This document shows positions 15,835 through 23,813 of a stretch of 64,000 bases of DNA, piece by piece; the first letter of the stretch is position 1, and each line of letters opens with the position of its first letter. Under the pieces are notes generated by a model. The model saw only the letters and a list, made by a program, of their open reading frames with translations. It did not search any database and was not told the DNA's origin. Made by a program: the position numbers and the translations under genes. The DNA is from Acidimicrobiia bacterium (GTDB taxonomy: Bacteria; Actinomycetota; Acidimicrobiia; Acidimicrobiales; Bin134), in the NCBI GenBank assembly GCA_009842675.1, contig VYEX01000024.1, positions 1 through 64,000 of the forward strand. The letters are read 5' to 3'.

Positions 15835-17315
15835 TGAGCGGTTCACAGCTCTTCGACGAAACCTACGACTTAGTGGTGGTCGGATTCGGCGCCGCGGGCA
15901 CCGCCGCAGCCATCACCGCCAGCGATGCCGGTGCCTCGGTGGTGCTGGTGGAAAAGTGCCCTGAGCACCGCCATACCCCGTCGGCCCGGATGTCGGGGGG
16001 CATGGTCATGACGGTGACCGATGTGGAGGCCGGGGCCCGCTATCTGGATGTCTGCGCGTCGGGAATGGTGCCTTACGACGTATCCCATGCCTGGGCCGAA
16101 CGGGCCGCCTGCCTGTCGCGGTGGTTCGAAGAAGCCATCGGCGGCTTGGACATGGTGCCCTCCGCCGGGGCCGAGCATCCCGATTTTGGGGGCGCGGAGT
16201 CGATAGTGGCCGTGCAGCCCGGCGGAGTGAGCGAACGCTTGGCCGCCGCGGCCGGAGCGGGTCCTCGGTTCTTCGAGGGACTGGCTGCCGCAGTAACCCG
16301 GCGGGACATCCCTATCCGGTGGGAAACCGCCGCCTCCCGGTTAGTCCAAGATGCCGGTGGACGGGTAACCGGGTTGACCGCCATTCGCGACGGCCAGTCA
16401 ATTGCTCTGGGTGCCCGACACGGCGTGGTGCTGGCCTGCGGAGGCTATGAGTTCGACGAGGATCTCAAGCGCGACCACCTGCGGGTGTACCCGGTCCACT
16501 TCTACGGCAACCCCAACAACACCGGCGATGGGGTGCGGATGGCTGCCAGCGCCGGAGCCTCCATGTGGCACATGAACCAGATGATTGGCCGGGCGATCGG
16601 CCACTTCGACCACAACGGACAGCCGTTGAACTTCATCATCGGCATCGACCCGCCCGGCTATGTGATCTGCGACCAAGCTGGCAACCGATTCGCCAACGAG
16701 CACAATCAAGCGCTGCTGCGCCACGACTTCTACTACGACCTGCTGGCCTACGAGCCGGCCACCAACACCTACCCCCGAGTGCCCTGCTATTGGTTCTTCG
16801 ACGAATCCCGGCGCCAGGCGGGGCCGCTCACCTATTCCCACTTCGGCGCGGTGGCCGTAGGACTCTACGACTGGAGCGACGACAACTCCGCCGAAATCGA
16901 ACAGGGCTGGATCGCCCCGGGAGCCACCATCGCCGAGGCGGCAGGGGCCGCGGGAATGACCGAGGAAGCCGCCCGGCAGGCGGCGGCCACCGTGGACGCC
17001 TACAACCATGCCTGTCGCAACGGCGAACCCGACCCGTGGGGACGCCCGGCCGACACCATGGTGCCCATTGATCAACCGCCCTACTACTGCGTGGTGCTGT
17101 GGCCAGGAGGATCGAACACCACCGGGGGTCCCCGCCGCGACCGCCAAGGCCGCATATTGGACGTGTTCGGCGACCCGATCCCCGGACTGTACGGGGCAGG
17201 AGAACTGGGTCAGGCCTCAGGTCTGCTCTATCCCGGCGACGGTTCCAACCTGTCGGAAGCCCTGTGCTTTGGCCAGATCGCCGTAGAACATGCTCTCAGC
17301 GAAGACCAGATCTGA
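15834..17315 (+). CDS. FAD-dependent dehydrogenase (KstD/fumarate reductase flavoprotein type)
   Basis: 493-aa flavoprotein. The N-terminal dinucleotide-binding motif VVGFGAAGTAAA is followed by the acidic VLVEK at strand 2; the C-terminal FAD-closing segment is GLYGAGELGQASGLLYPG. The layout matches the 3-ketosteroid dehydrogenase/fumarate reductase family, which inserts or reduces C-C double bonds next to a carbonyl. The GTG start shares one base with the previous stop. With the SDR and SnoaL-like genes it would form a small oxidation module. A steroid substrate is possible but not shown. Confidence 0.85.
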   Translation: MSGSQLFDETYDLVVVGFGAAGTAAAITASDAGASVVLVEKCPEHRHTPSARMSGGMVMTVTDVEAGARYLDVCASGMVPYDVSHAWAERAACLSRWFEEAIGGLDMVPSAGAEHPDFGGAESIVAVQPGGVSERLAAAAGAGPRFFEGLAAAVTRRDIPIRWETAASRLVQDAGGRVTGLTAIRDGQSIALGARHGVVLACGGYEFDEDLKRDHLRVYPVHFYGNPNNTGDGVRMAASAGASMWHMNQMIGRAIGHFDHNGQPLNFIIGIDPPGYVICDQAGNRFANEHNQALLRHDFYYDLLAYEPATNTYPRVPCYWFFDESRRQAGPLTYSHFGAVAVGLYDWSDDNSAEIEQGWIAPGATIAEAAGAAGMTEEAARQAAATVDAYNHACRNGEPDPWGRPADTMVPIDQPPYYCVVLWPGGSNTTGGPRRDRQGRILDVFGDPIPGLYGAGELGQASGLLYPGDGSNLSEALCFGQIAVEHALSEDQI

Positions 17316-17333
17316 CTAACGGCCAGCGCTGAC

Positions 17334-18653
17334 CTAACTAGCGATGGCCTGGCCGGCTATGCGACCCAGTGTTAGGGCGGCGGTGATCTTCACCCCGCCC
17401 AGACCGATGGCTGGGCTGACTCCGCCGACGCAGTCGCCCACCGCGAACAGGCCGGCAATCGGGTCGCCGAAGACGTCGAGCACTTGCATGTCGGCGTTTA
17501 CCCGGAAGCCTCCGGCCGGGAAGTTGATGCCCACCACCATGGGGGCGGCCCACAGCGGCGGCTCGACTATGCCGGTTCGGGGCTGGCCGAAAATGACCCG
17601 GCTGAATTCGGGGTCGCGGTCGGTGCCCGATCTCACGGTGTGGTTCCAGCGTCCCAGCGTTTGGGAGAGGCCGTTGGCGTCGCACCCGATGGCCGCGGCC
17701 AGCTCGCCCGGATCGGACCCGGAGACCGCCGGTTCGGGCATCTCGGCCACCAGTTGGGCCTTGGCTTGGGCAACCCGATCATCGAACACGTACCACGCCT
17801 GTTGGTCGGGCTGGGCCTCCAGGGCCGTCACCCGATCGTCATAGGGGCCGGCCTCGTCGTGGAAGCGGTGGCCATCACGATTGACGGCGATGGCGTCTTC
17901 CACCAGCGCAGAACCCACCATGACCAGCGGGGGGATCATGGTCATGTTGATCAGGTCGCCGCCTACTGCCAGCCCCATTATGTGTCCATCGCCCCGGCAA
18001 AGCTCGGTACCCAGATAGGGCGTGGTTGCTTTGGCTTCGGGCTGGAAGCGGGTACGTAGATCGGAGTTGGCCTGGTAACCGCCTGCGGCCAGGATGACCC
18101 CGCTGGCCGCCGTAAAGCGCCGACAAGTGTCGGTGTCCACCCCGGAGACTCGTTCACCGTCGCTCCGCAAGCGAATCGCCCGACTCTTATAGCGGATATC
18201 CACCCCGGCATCGACAAGGGCAGGCTCAAAGCAGGTGGTGAACATGGCGGTATCGGCCACGCTGACCATCCGGTCCACGGTGTGCTGTACCGGGCGGGGC
18301 AGAAATCGGTCGAACCGGAAGCCAAGCTCGATGAGCTCCCGGTAGGTGGCCGCCGATTCCTCGGCGTAGCGACGGGCCAAATCCTCGTCGAAGATCAGCC
18401 CGTAGCGGTGTTTTTGACGATCGATCTCGGCCTGCATGTCGGCCAAGAAGTCTTCGGGACTGTCATCGGCGCCGTTGTCGGCTTGCATCTCGAAATCGGC
18501 GAAGGCCAGATAGCCAGTGGAGCGGGCCGCATTGCCCCCGAGCTGATCATCGGCTTCCAACAGCACCACCGATGCGCCGTCTCGGGCGGCGGCCAGAGCA
18601 GCTGCCGAACCCCCCGGACCTCCCCCTACGACGACTACATCGAAGGTTTCCAT
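17334..18653 (-). CDS. FAD-dependent oxidoreductase (flavoprotein, fumarate reductase/KstD-like)
   Basis: 439 aa. VVVGGGPGGSAAA and VVLLEADDQLGGNAARST form the FAD site at the N-terminus; LFAVGDCVGG closes it near the C-terminus. Same broad family as 15834-17315 but clearly divergent and shorter. It is the last gene of the minus-strand run starting at the substrate-binding protein (25154) and follows the VOC gene by 30 nt. It converges on the other flavoprotein gene with an 18-nt gap. Substrate unknown. Confidence 0.83.
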   Translation of the reverse strand: METFDVVVVGGGPGGSAAALAAARDGASVVLLEADDQLGGNAARSTGYLAFADFEMQADNGADDSPEDFLADMQAEIDRQKHRYGLIFDEDLARRYAEESAATYRELIELGFRFDRFLPRPVQHTVDRMVSVADTAMFTTCFEPALVDAGVDIRYKSRAIRLRSDGERVSGVDTDTCRRFTAASGVILAAGGYQANSDLRTRFQPEAKATTPYLGTELCRGDGHIMGLAVGGDLINMTMIPPLVMVGSALVEDAIAVNRDGHRFHDEAGPYDDRVTALEAQPDQQAWYVFDDRVAQAKAQLVAEMPEPAVSGSDPGELAAAIGCDANGLSQTLGRWNHTVRSGTDRDPEFSRVIFGQPRTGIVEPPLWAAPMVVGINFPAGGFRVNADMQVLDVFGDPIAGLFAVGDCVGGVSPAIGLGGVKITAALTLGRIAGQAIAS

Positions 18654-18683
18654 TGCAATTTCAGGCTATCGGCGGATCGTCTA

Positions 18684-19211
18684 TTAGCGGTCGGTGGCGG
18701 CAGGGAAGTCGGCACCGGCCAGCCAGTTGAGGAAGTCCTGGCGGCGGGCAGCGTCCACCAGCTCCACCCGGAGCCCGGTGGTGGGCAACCAGTGGTAGGT
18801 GAATCCCAGCGGACGGCCATCGGCCGCCTCGTAAGTGGCCAGGGGCTCATACCCGGCATCGGCCAGCCGTTGGGCGTCGGCCACCAGGTCGTGGCTCCAA
18901 TAGCCCAGGTGATGGACGCCGCCCGCGGTGGAGGGATCCCACACGGTGCCCGGGGCGGCCCTGATGAACTCGATGTGGGGCGGCCCGGCAATGGAGTAGG
19001 TGAACTGGAAATCGGCCAGCACCACCCCGTTGGGCTGGCGCACCATGAATTCCCGATTCTGGACCGGAGCCCACTCGAAGCCGTGGATGGTGCTCCACTC
19101 GGCCATGGCCGCATCAAGGTCGGTTACCACGATGCCAAAGTGGTAGAAGTCGTCAAGCGGCACCAGGGCCTGAAGAGAACTTGGTGCTGAATCAGGAATC
19201 GAGTCAGGCAT
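18684..19211 (-). CDS. VOC-family (glyoxalase/dioxygenase fold) protein
   Basis: 175 aa with two paired beta-alpha-beta modules of the vicinal-oxygen-chelate fold: YHFGIVVTDLDAAMAEW near residue 22 and VHHLGYWSHDLVADAQRL near residue 92. The two His (F-H-x-G-I type and H-H-L-G) and a Glu in RVELVDA near the C-terminus could bind a metal. Members isomerise, epimerise or cleave C-C bonds, often of CoA esters or catechols. Its ATG overlaps the upstream SDR stop by 8 nt, placing it in the importer/catabolic operon. Confidence 0.8.
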   Translation of the reverse strand: MPDSIPDSAPSSLQALVPLDDFYHFGIVVTDLDAAMAEWSTIHGFEWAPVQNREFMVRQPNGVVLADFQFTYSIAGPPHIEFIRAAPGTVWDPSTAGGVHHLGYWSHDLVADAQRLADAGYEPLATYEAADGRPLGFTYHWLPTTGLRVELVDAARRQDFLNWLAGADFPAATDR

Positions 19212-19890
19212 TTCCGTGCCAACCTCCGTCGGTGAATAGGACTTCGCCCGTGATGTAGGACGACTTGTCGCTGAGCAAGAATGAGATGACTTCGGCGATC
19301 TCGGTGGGCTCGGCCACCCGGCCCATCGGCACCCGGGAGTCCAGCCAGGCGGCCTGCTCCGGATCTCCTAGACGCTCTGCGGTCATGGGCGTGCGCACCG
19401 GCCCCGGTGCCACCGCATTGACCCGCACCCCCAGCGGCGCGGCCTCCACCGCGGCGGCCCGGGTGAGGGCCGACACCGCCCCCTTGGAGGCCACATAGTG
19501 GGCCTGGTCGGGCACCGCGATCTCGGCGTTCACCGACGAAACGTTGACGATGGCCCCCGTTGTGCCGGGCTGGTGGCGGCGCAAGAACCCCCGGATACCC
19601 AGCCAGGTGCCGACCACATTCACCTGCATATGGCGCTGGAATTCCTCGACTGAAGTATCCGTAATCGAGCTGCGGGTGCGGATGCCGGCGCAATTCACCA
19701 GACCGGCCAGCGGCCCCGCCCCGTCCAGCACCTGATCCCAGGCCGCCTCATCGGTCACATCGAGGCGAATTACCCCGTCAGTGGCGGTTACATCGGCAGC
19801 CAACACGTCCCAATCAGCGTCAGCCAATACTCGGCAGGTGGCCGCACCGATACCCGACGCCCCGCCGGTTACCAGCACGCGGCCCGGCAT
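19204..19890 (-). CDS. Short-chain dehydrogenase/reductase
   Basis: 228-aa SDR, somewhat short for the family because the region after strand 1 is compact. TGGASGIGAAT, VNCAG (Cys in place of the usual second Asn of NNAG), a Ser in NVSSVN and YVASK are present; AADVTA at strand 2 suggests NAD(H). It starts 5 nt after the livF stop, which ties it to the importer. It probably oxidises an alcohol in the imported compound or its derivative. Confidence 0.88.
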   Translation of the reverse strand: MPGRVLVTGGASGIGAATCRVLADADWDVLAADVTATDGVIRLDVTDEAAWDQVLDGAGPLAGLVNCAGIRTRSSITDTSVEEFQRHMQVNVVGTWLGIRGFLRRHQPGTTGAIVNVSSVNAEIAVPDQAHYVASKGAVSALTRAAAVEAAPLGVRVNAVAPGPVRTPMTAERLGDPEQAAWLDSRVPMGRVAEPTEIAEVISFLLSDKSSYITGEVLFTDGGWHGNA

Positions 19891-19895
19891 CAGCG

Positions 19896-20606
19896 TCAGT
19901 GGCCCAGATAGGAGCGGACCAGGTCGTGGGAGGCCCGCAGCTCGGCCGAGGGCCCGCTGATGTCGTTGTTTCCGGTGCGCAGTACGTAAGTGCGGTCGGA
20001 TACCTCCAGCACCCCGGCGTTCTGCTCCACCAGCAAGAAGGTGGTGCCGCCCTCTTCCCGCAGGTCCACCACCAACTCGAACAGCTGGTCCACCAGGTTT
20101 GGGGCCAAGCCGAACGACAACTCGTCGATCATCAGCAGCTTGGGTCGGGTGATCATGGCCCGAGCCAGCGCCAGCATCTGCTGCTGTCCGCCCGACAACG
20201 ACGAAGCCTGCTCGCCGATCTTCTCAGCCAGCGCGGGCAGCAGGTCAAACAGCCGGTCGCGGTCGCGGCGAATGGCGGCCGCGCCATCGGATCGCAGACC
20301 CAAGCCCAATTCCAGGTTTTCTTTGACCGATAGGTTCTGGAAGATCCCCCGCCCTTCGGGCAAATGGCCGAGCCCTCGCATGGCCCGGCGCTCGATGGCC
20401 AAGCTGCCCAAATTCTCCCCATCGAGCACCACCGACCCCGACCAGGTGTCCAACACGCCGGAGGCGGCCCGCAGCAGGGTGGTCTTGCCGGCACCGTTGG
20501 CCCCCAGCACCGATACGATCTCGCCCTCTTCCACCGAAAGCGACACGCCGTGCAGCACCTCGAGGCGGCCGTAGCCCGAAACCAGGTCGTTGATCTCGAG
20601 CAGCAT
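19896..20606 (-). CDS. livF: ABC importer ATP-binding subunit LivF (second system)
   Basis: 236 aa with Walker A GANGAGKTT, signature LSGGQQQMLALARAM, Walker B LLMIDELSFGLAP and a LivF-type end (VEQNAGVLEVSDRTYVLRTG). The Walker B Asp-Glu pair is intact; Leu replaces the usual Pro after the catalytic Glu. The ATG overlaps the livG stop by one base (TGATG seen on the minus strand). It is the distal gene of the transporter part of the operon. Confidence 0.92.
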   Translation of the reverse strand: MLLEINDLVSGYGRLEVLHGVSLSVEEGEIVSVLGANGAGKTTLLRAASGVLDTWSGSVVLDGENLGSLAIERRAMRGLGHLPEGRGIFQNLSVKENLELGLGLRSDGAAAIRRDRDRLFDLLPALAEKIGEQASSLSGGQQQMLALARAMITRPKLLMIDELSFGLAPNLVDQLFELVVDLREEGGTTFLLVEQNAGVLEVSDRTYVLRTGNNDISGPSAELRASHDLVRSYLGH

Positions 20607-21553
20607 CAGGAGGGCTCTTCCTGCTCAGTGCCGTCGTCGTCGGTCCACACCTCTTCCAGCGAACTCTCCTCTTCCACGTGGTCGATGTGATGGTGCTCCG
20701 ACAGCGGCCCTTCCACCTCGTGAATCTCGCCGCCCTCTTCGGCCTCAAATCCGTGGCCCAGATAGGCCTCGATGACCGCGGGATCGGAAGTGACGTGCTC
20801 GGGGCTGCCCTCCGAGATGATCTCGCCGAAATGGAGCACGCTGATCTTGGGGCAAAGGCTGGTCACCAATTGCAGGTCGTGCTCGATGATGATCACGCAC
20901 AGGTCGCGCTCAGCTTGGATCTCCCGCAATCCCCGCAGCAGCACGGTCACATCGTCGGCTCCCAAGCCGGCTGCGGGCTCATCGAGCAGCACCACGGTGG
21001 GGTTGGCCACCATGGCCCGAGCCACCTCCACCAGTTTCTGTGAACCTAGCGATAGGGCGCCGGCCTCCTCATGGGCCACGTCGGCTAGCCCAAACCGGTC
21101 GAGCATCTCCATGCAGATCTGGCGGGCCTCGGTTTCCTCCCGGCGCTGCTGGGGCAAGAGCAATAACTCGGCAAAATGTCCCCAGCGGAACAAATGGTGA
21201 CGGCCCAACAGGGTGTTCTCCATCACGGTGGCATCGAGAATCAACCGAGGCGCTTGGAACGTGCGTCCGATTCCGGCTTTGACCCGCTGGGTACGGGACA
21301 TCTGAAGCAATTCCTCACCGTGCAGTCGGACTGCCCCTTCGCTGCTGCGGACGTAGCCGGAGATGACGTTGAACACGGTGGTCTTGCCGGCCCCGTTGGG
21401 TCCGATGAGCCCGTTGAAACCGGGGGTGAAGTTGAGGTCAACCCCTATCAGCACTCGGTTGCCTCCGAAGGCCACATGAAGGTCTTCGACGGCCAGCGAA
21501 GCAGTGGCGCCTGTGGGATTGGCACCCGACGGAGCAGTGTCAACGACGCTCAT
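20606..21553 (-). CDS. livG: ABC importer ATP-binding subunit LivG (second system)
   Basis: 315 aa, about 55 longer than a standard LivG. Walker A GPNGAGKTT, signature LSLGSQKLVEVARAM and Walker B VVLLDEPAAGLGADD are present. The last ~50 residues are an acidic, His-containing tail (EAEEGGEIHEVEGPLSEHHH region and onward) not found in typical LivG. The frame opens at 21604, but the ATG at 21553 in the ATGA overlap with livM gives a plausible N-terminus (MSVVDTAPSG) before the ABC domain at about residue 22. Confidence 0.9.
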   Translation of the reverse strand: MSVVDTAPSGANPTGATASLAVEDLHVAFGGNRVLIGVDLNFTPGFNGLIGPNGAGKTTVFNVISGYVRSSEGAVRLHGEELLQMSRTQRVKAGIGRTFQAPRLILDATVMENTLLGRHHLFRWGHFAELLLLPQQRREETEARQICMEMLDRFGLADVAHEEAGALSLGSQKLVEVARAMVANPTVVLLDEPAAGLGADDVTVLLRGLREIQAERDLCVIIIEHDLQLVTSLCPKISVLHFGEIISEGSPEHVTSDPAVIEAYLGHGFEAEEGGEIHEVEGPLSEHHHIDHVEEESSLEEVWTDDDGTEQEEPS

Positions 21554-22647
21554 AGCGAGAAGTCCGTCAAAGTCCCCAGCCTTCGCTGGAGGTCTTTGAC
21601 CCATCGGCTGTCGCGGAGTTGCTTTGGAAGGGCGGCTATCCCGTTAGGCAGAATCAGCACGGCAAGGATGAGGGTGATGCCCAAGATCAAGAACAGCAGC
21701 TTCTGGGTGTCTTGAAGCTTCTGGCGCAGGAATACAAAGAAAATGGCACCGATCAGCGGGCCCCACTTGCGGCTCACACCGCCAACGATCAGCACCACCA
21801 GCAAGAACACCAACAGGCGGGTTCTAAACGCTGAGGGGTTGGCAAAAGAGCTGTTCTGGGCCCACATTGCGCCGGCCAGCGCAGCAGCAAAGGCAGAGAT
21901 CCCAAAGGCCAGCAACTTGTAATAGGTAGAGGAGATCCCCAGCGGGCCGGTGGCGATGTCGATGTCTCGGACTGCCTTCAGGGTGCGTCCCAGCCTGCGG
22001 TTGGTGAGCACGACATACGCCACCATCGTTATGAACAATGCACCCAATGACAGCATGTAGACGCTGAGGATGCGATCGAGTCCTGGTACTCGGAACTGCG
22101 GGACCTGCTTGCCAGTGCCTCCGTTGGTCTTGAGGCCGTCCCACACCTTTTCGTCAAGCCGGATGATGGTGACGATCAGCTCGCCGAGGGCCAGCGTGGC
22201 GATGGCTAGGAAGAAGCCCTTGAGTCGCGCCGCAGGAAAGCCCACAAGAAAGCCAATGATGGCGGCGGCAATGCAAATGACTGGCAGGGCTATGAAAAAC
22301 GGCCAGTCGTATCCGGCCAGTGCTTCTCGGGCATCGCTGGGAGCCGACAGCACGGCAGTGCCGTACGCCCCCAGAGCGAATAGGCCGGCTATGGCAAGGC
22401 CCAACGTGCCCGAATAGCCCACCAACAGGTTGAACCCCACCCCAGCGACCGCGAACGCAAAGACGAACGCAAGGTTGCCGCGACCGAAGTTGTTGCTGCT
22501 GTCGAAAATATCGGTCCAGCCGATGATGTGCATCCAGGGCAACAAGGCCAGAAAGATGAATATGGCGAAGGTGGAAGCCCATTCGGGCACCGCCCTTCTC
22601 AGAGAACTCTTCTGCGGATACAGCGACGGCAAGGCTTGGTCAGTCAT
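21550..22647 (-). CDS. livM: ABC importer permease LivM (second system)
   Basis: 365 aa, about ten hydrophobic segments. The family motif GVGFNLLVGYSGTLGLA lies near residue 70 and the coupling loop RTLKAVRDIDIATGPLGI near residue 230; LIVGGVSRKWGPLIGA is the conserved late segment. It follows livH by 3 nt and overlaps livG by 4. Normal length, unlike the extended LivM at 1-1350. Confidence 0.92.
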   Translation of the reverse strand: MTDQALPSLYPQKSSLRRAVPEWASTFAIFIFLALLPWMHIIGWTDIFDSSNNFGRGNLAFVFAFAVAGVGFNLLVGYSGTLGLAIAGLFALGAYGTAVLSAPSDAREALAGYDWPFFIALPVICIAAAIIGFLVGFPAARLKGFFLAIATLALGELIVTIIRLDEKVWDGLKTNGGTGKQVPQFRVPGLDRILSVYMLSLGALFITMVAYVVLTNRRLGRTLKAVRDIDIATGPLGISSTYYKLLAFGISAFAAALAGAMWAQNSSFANPSAFRTRLLVFLLVVLIVGGVSRKWGPLIGAIFFVFLRQKLQDTQKLLFLILGITLILAVLILPNGIAALPKQLRDSRWVKDLQRRLGTLTDFSL

Positions 22648-22650
22648 CAG

Positions 22651-23748
22651 CTACACCTCGCGGGTCCTAGCAGTACGGCTGAATCCGCCCGGAGCCACTA
22701 AGAGCACCACTACCACCACCAACAACGCGATGGTGGGCTGCAAGCTGGTGCTGATCTGTCCGCCAGCCAGAGCTTCGCCTACTCCGATCAACAGGCCTCC
22801 GGCAAACGTGCCGCCTAGGGAAGTGAACCCGCCCAGCACTGCGGCGATGAACCCCTTGAGGATGAGCCCCTCAGCGCTGCCCAACTCCAACACCGTAGAA
22901 CTGGTGTTGAGGATCATGGCCGCACCGGCGACGAACGTTCCAATGGCCCAGGCAATGAGCGAGACACGGCCAGCGTTGATGCCCAGCAGCCGAGCGGTAT
23001 GGCCATCCTCGGCTATGGCCCGCATCCGGACCCCCCACTTGGACCAGAAGAACAATGCCATCGCGATGGCAATGGCGATCCCCACCGCAATGGTGATGAC
23101 TTGATCCCATCCAATGCGGGTACTTCCCAAATCGAAGGTCTCGCCCGACCAGGGAGCGTCGAATCGCTTGGGGGTTGATCCCCAGAGGTTTTCGATCACC
23201 GACCCCAGTGCGAAATTCAATCCAATGGTGAGCAGCAAGAGCGGGAAGTGATCCACCTTCGACAGCGGTTTCACCCAGTAGCGAATTATCAAGTAGGTGA
23301 GCGCCACGGTGATGATGGCCAAGATGGTTGCAACCCACAACGGGAAGCCCTCGTCGGAAACTGGGAACCAGTCAAGGAAAGTGGGCAAGCCCTCTTTGTT
23401 GAGGAAAAACACACTGGCGTACCCCAATCCAATTGAGGCACAAACCGCCAGTGGTTGGTTGGACAATCCCGTCAGGGGGCGGACCATCAAGAACTGGGTG
23501 ATGGCTCCGAATACAGCGGCAAAGGCCAAGGCTAGGACTATGGCCAGCCAGAACGGCCACCCGACTCCACCCAGTGCAGGATCTCCGGACAAGAACCACG
23601 CCATGAATGCGGCTACCAGCCCCATCTCGGCCATAGCGAAGTTGGGCACATCGGTGGACTTCATGATGACCACGATGGCCAGGCCGATCAGGCTATAGCT
23701 CGACCCAGACTCCAGTCCGGCCACAATCTGCTGGAGGAGTTGATCCAC
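22651..23748 (-). CDS. livH: ABC importer permease LivH (second system)
   Basis: 365 aa with the LivH opening 'QQIVAGLESGSSYSLIGLA', the later EGLILKGFIAAVLGGFTSLGG segment and about eight hydrophobic stretches; LivH is usually about 290-310 aa, so this one is longer. The frame opens at 23805 inside the upstream hairpin; the GTG at 23748 with TAGGAG nine bases upstream is the better start. It is preceded by a perfect 17-bp hairpin that separates it from the binding-protein gene and probably sets its lower expression. Confidence 0.9.
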   Translation of the reverse strand: MDQLLQQIVAGLESGSSYSLIGLAIVVIMKSTDVPNFAMAEMGLVAAFMAWFLSGDPALGGVGWPFWLAIVLALAFAAVFGAITQFLMVRPLTGLSNQPLAVCASIGLGYASVFFLNKEGLPTFLDWFPVSDEGFPLWVATILAIITVALTYLIIRYWVKPLSKVDHFPLLLLTIGLNFALGSVIENLWGSTPKRFDAPWSGETFDLGSTRIGWDQVITIAVGIAIAIAMALFFWSKWGVRMRAIAEDGHTARLLGINAGRVSLIAWAIGTFVAGAAMILNTSSTVLELGSAEGLILKGFIAAVLGGFTSLGGTFAGGLLIGVGEALAGGQISTSLQPTIALLVVVVVLLVAPGGFSRTARTREV

Positions 23749-23768
23749 CTGCTGTGCTCCTAAATGTT

Positions 23769-23806
23769 GTTGGTCCGGGACCTGCAAATGCAGGTCCCGG
23801 ACCAAC
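23769..23806 (-). terminator. Perfect 17-bp intercistronic hairpin between binding protein and livH
   Basis: Bases 23769-23785 pair completely with 23790-23806 around a 4-nt loop (AAAT). It starts 7 nt after the binding-protein stop and lies 20 nt before the livH start. No T-tract follows, so it is more likely a partial attenuator or mRNA-stabilising stem than a full terminator. This is common after the abundant binding protein in importer operons. Confidence 0.8.
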
Positions 23807-23813
23807 TAGCGAA

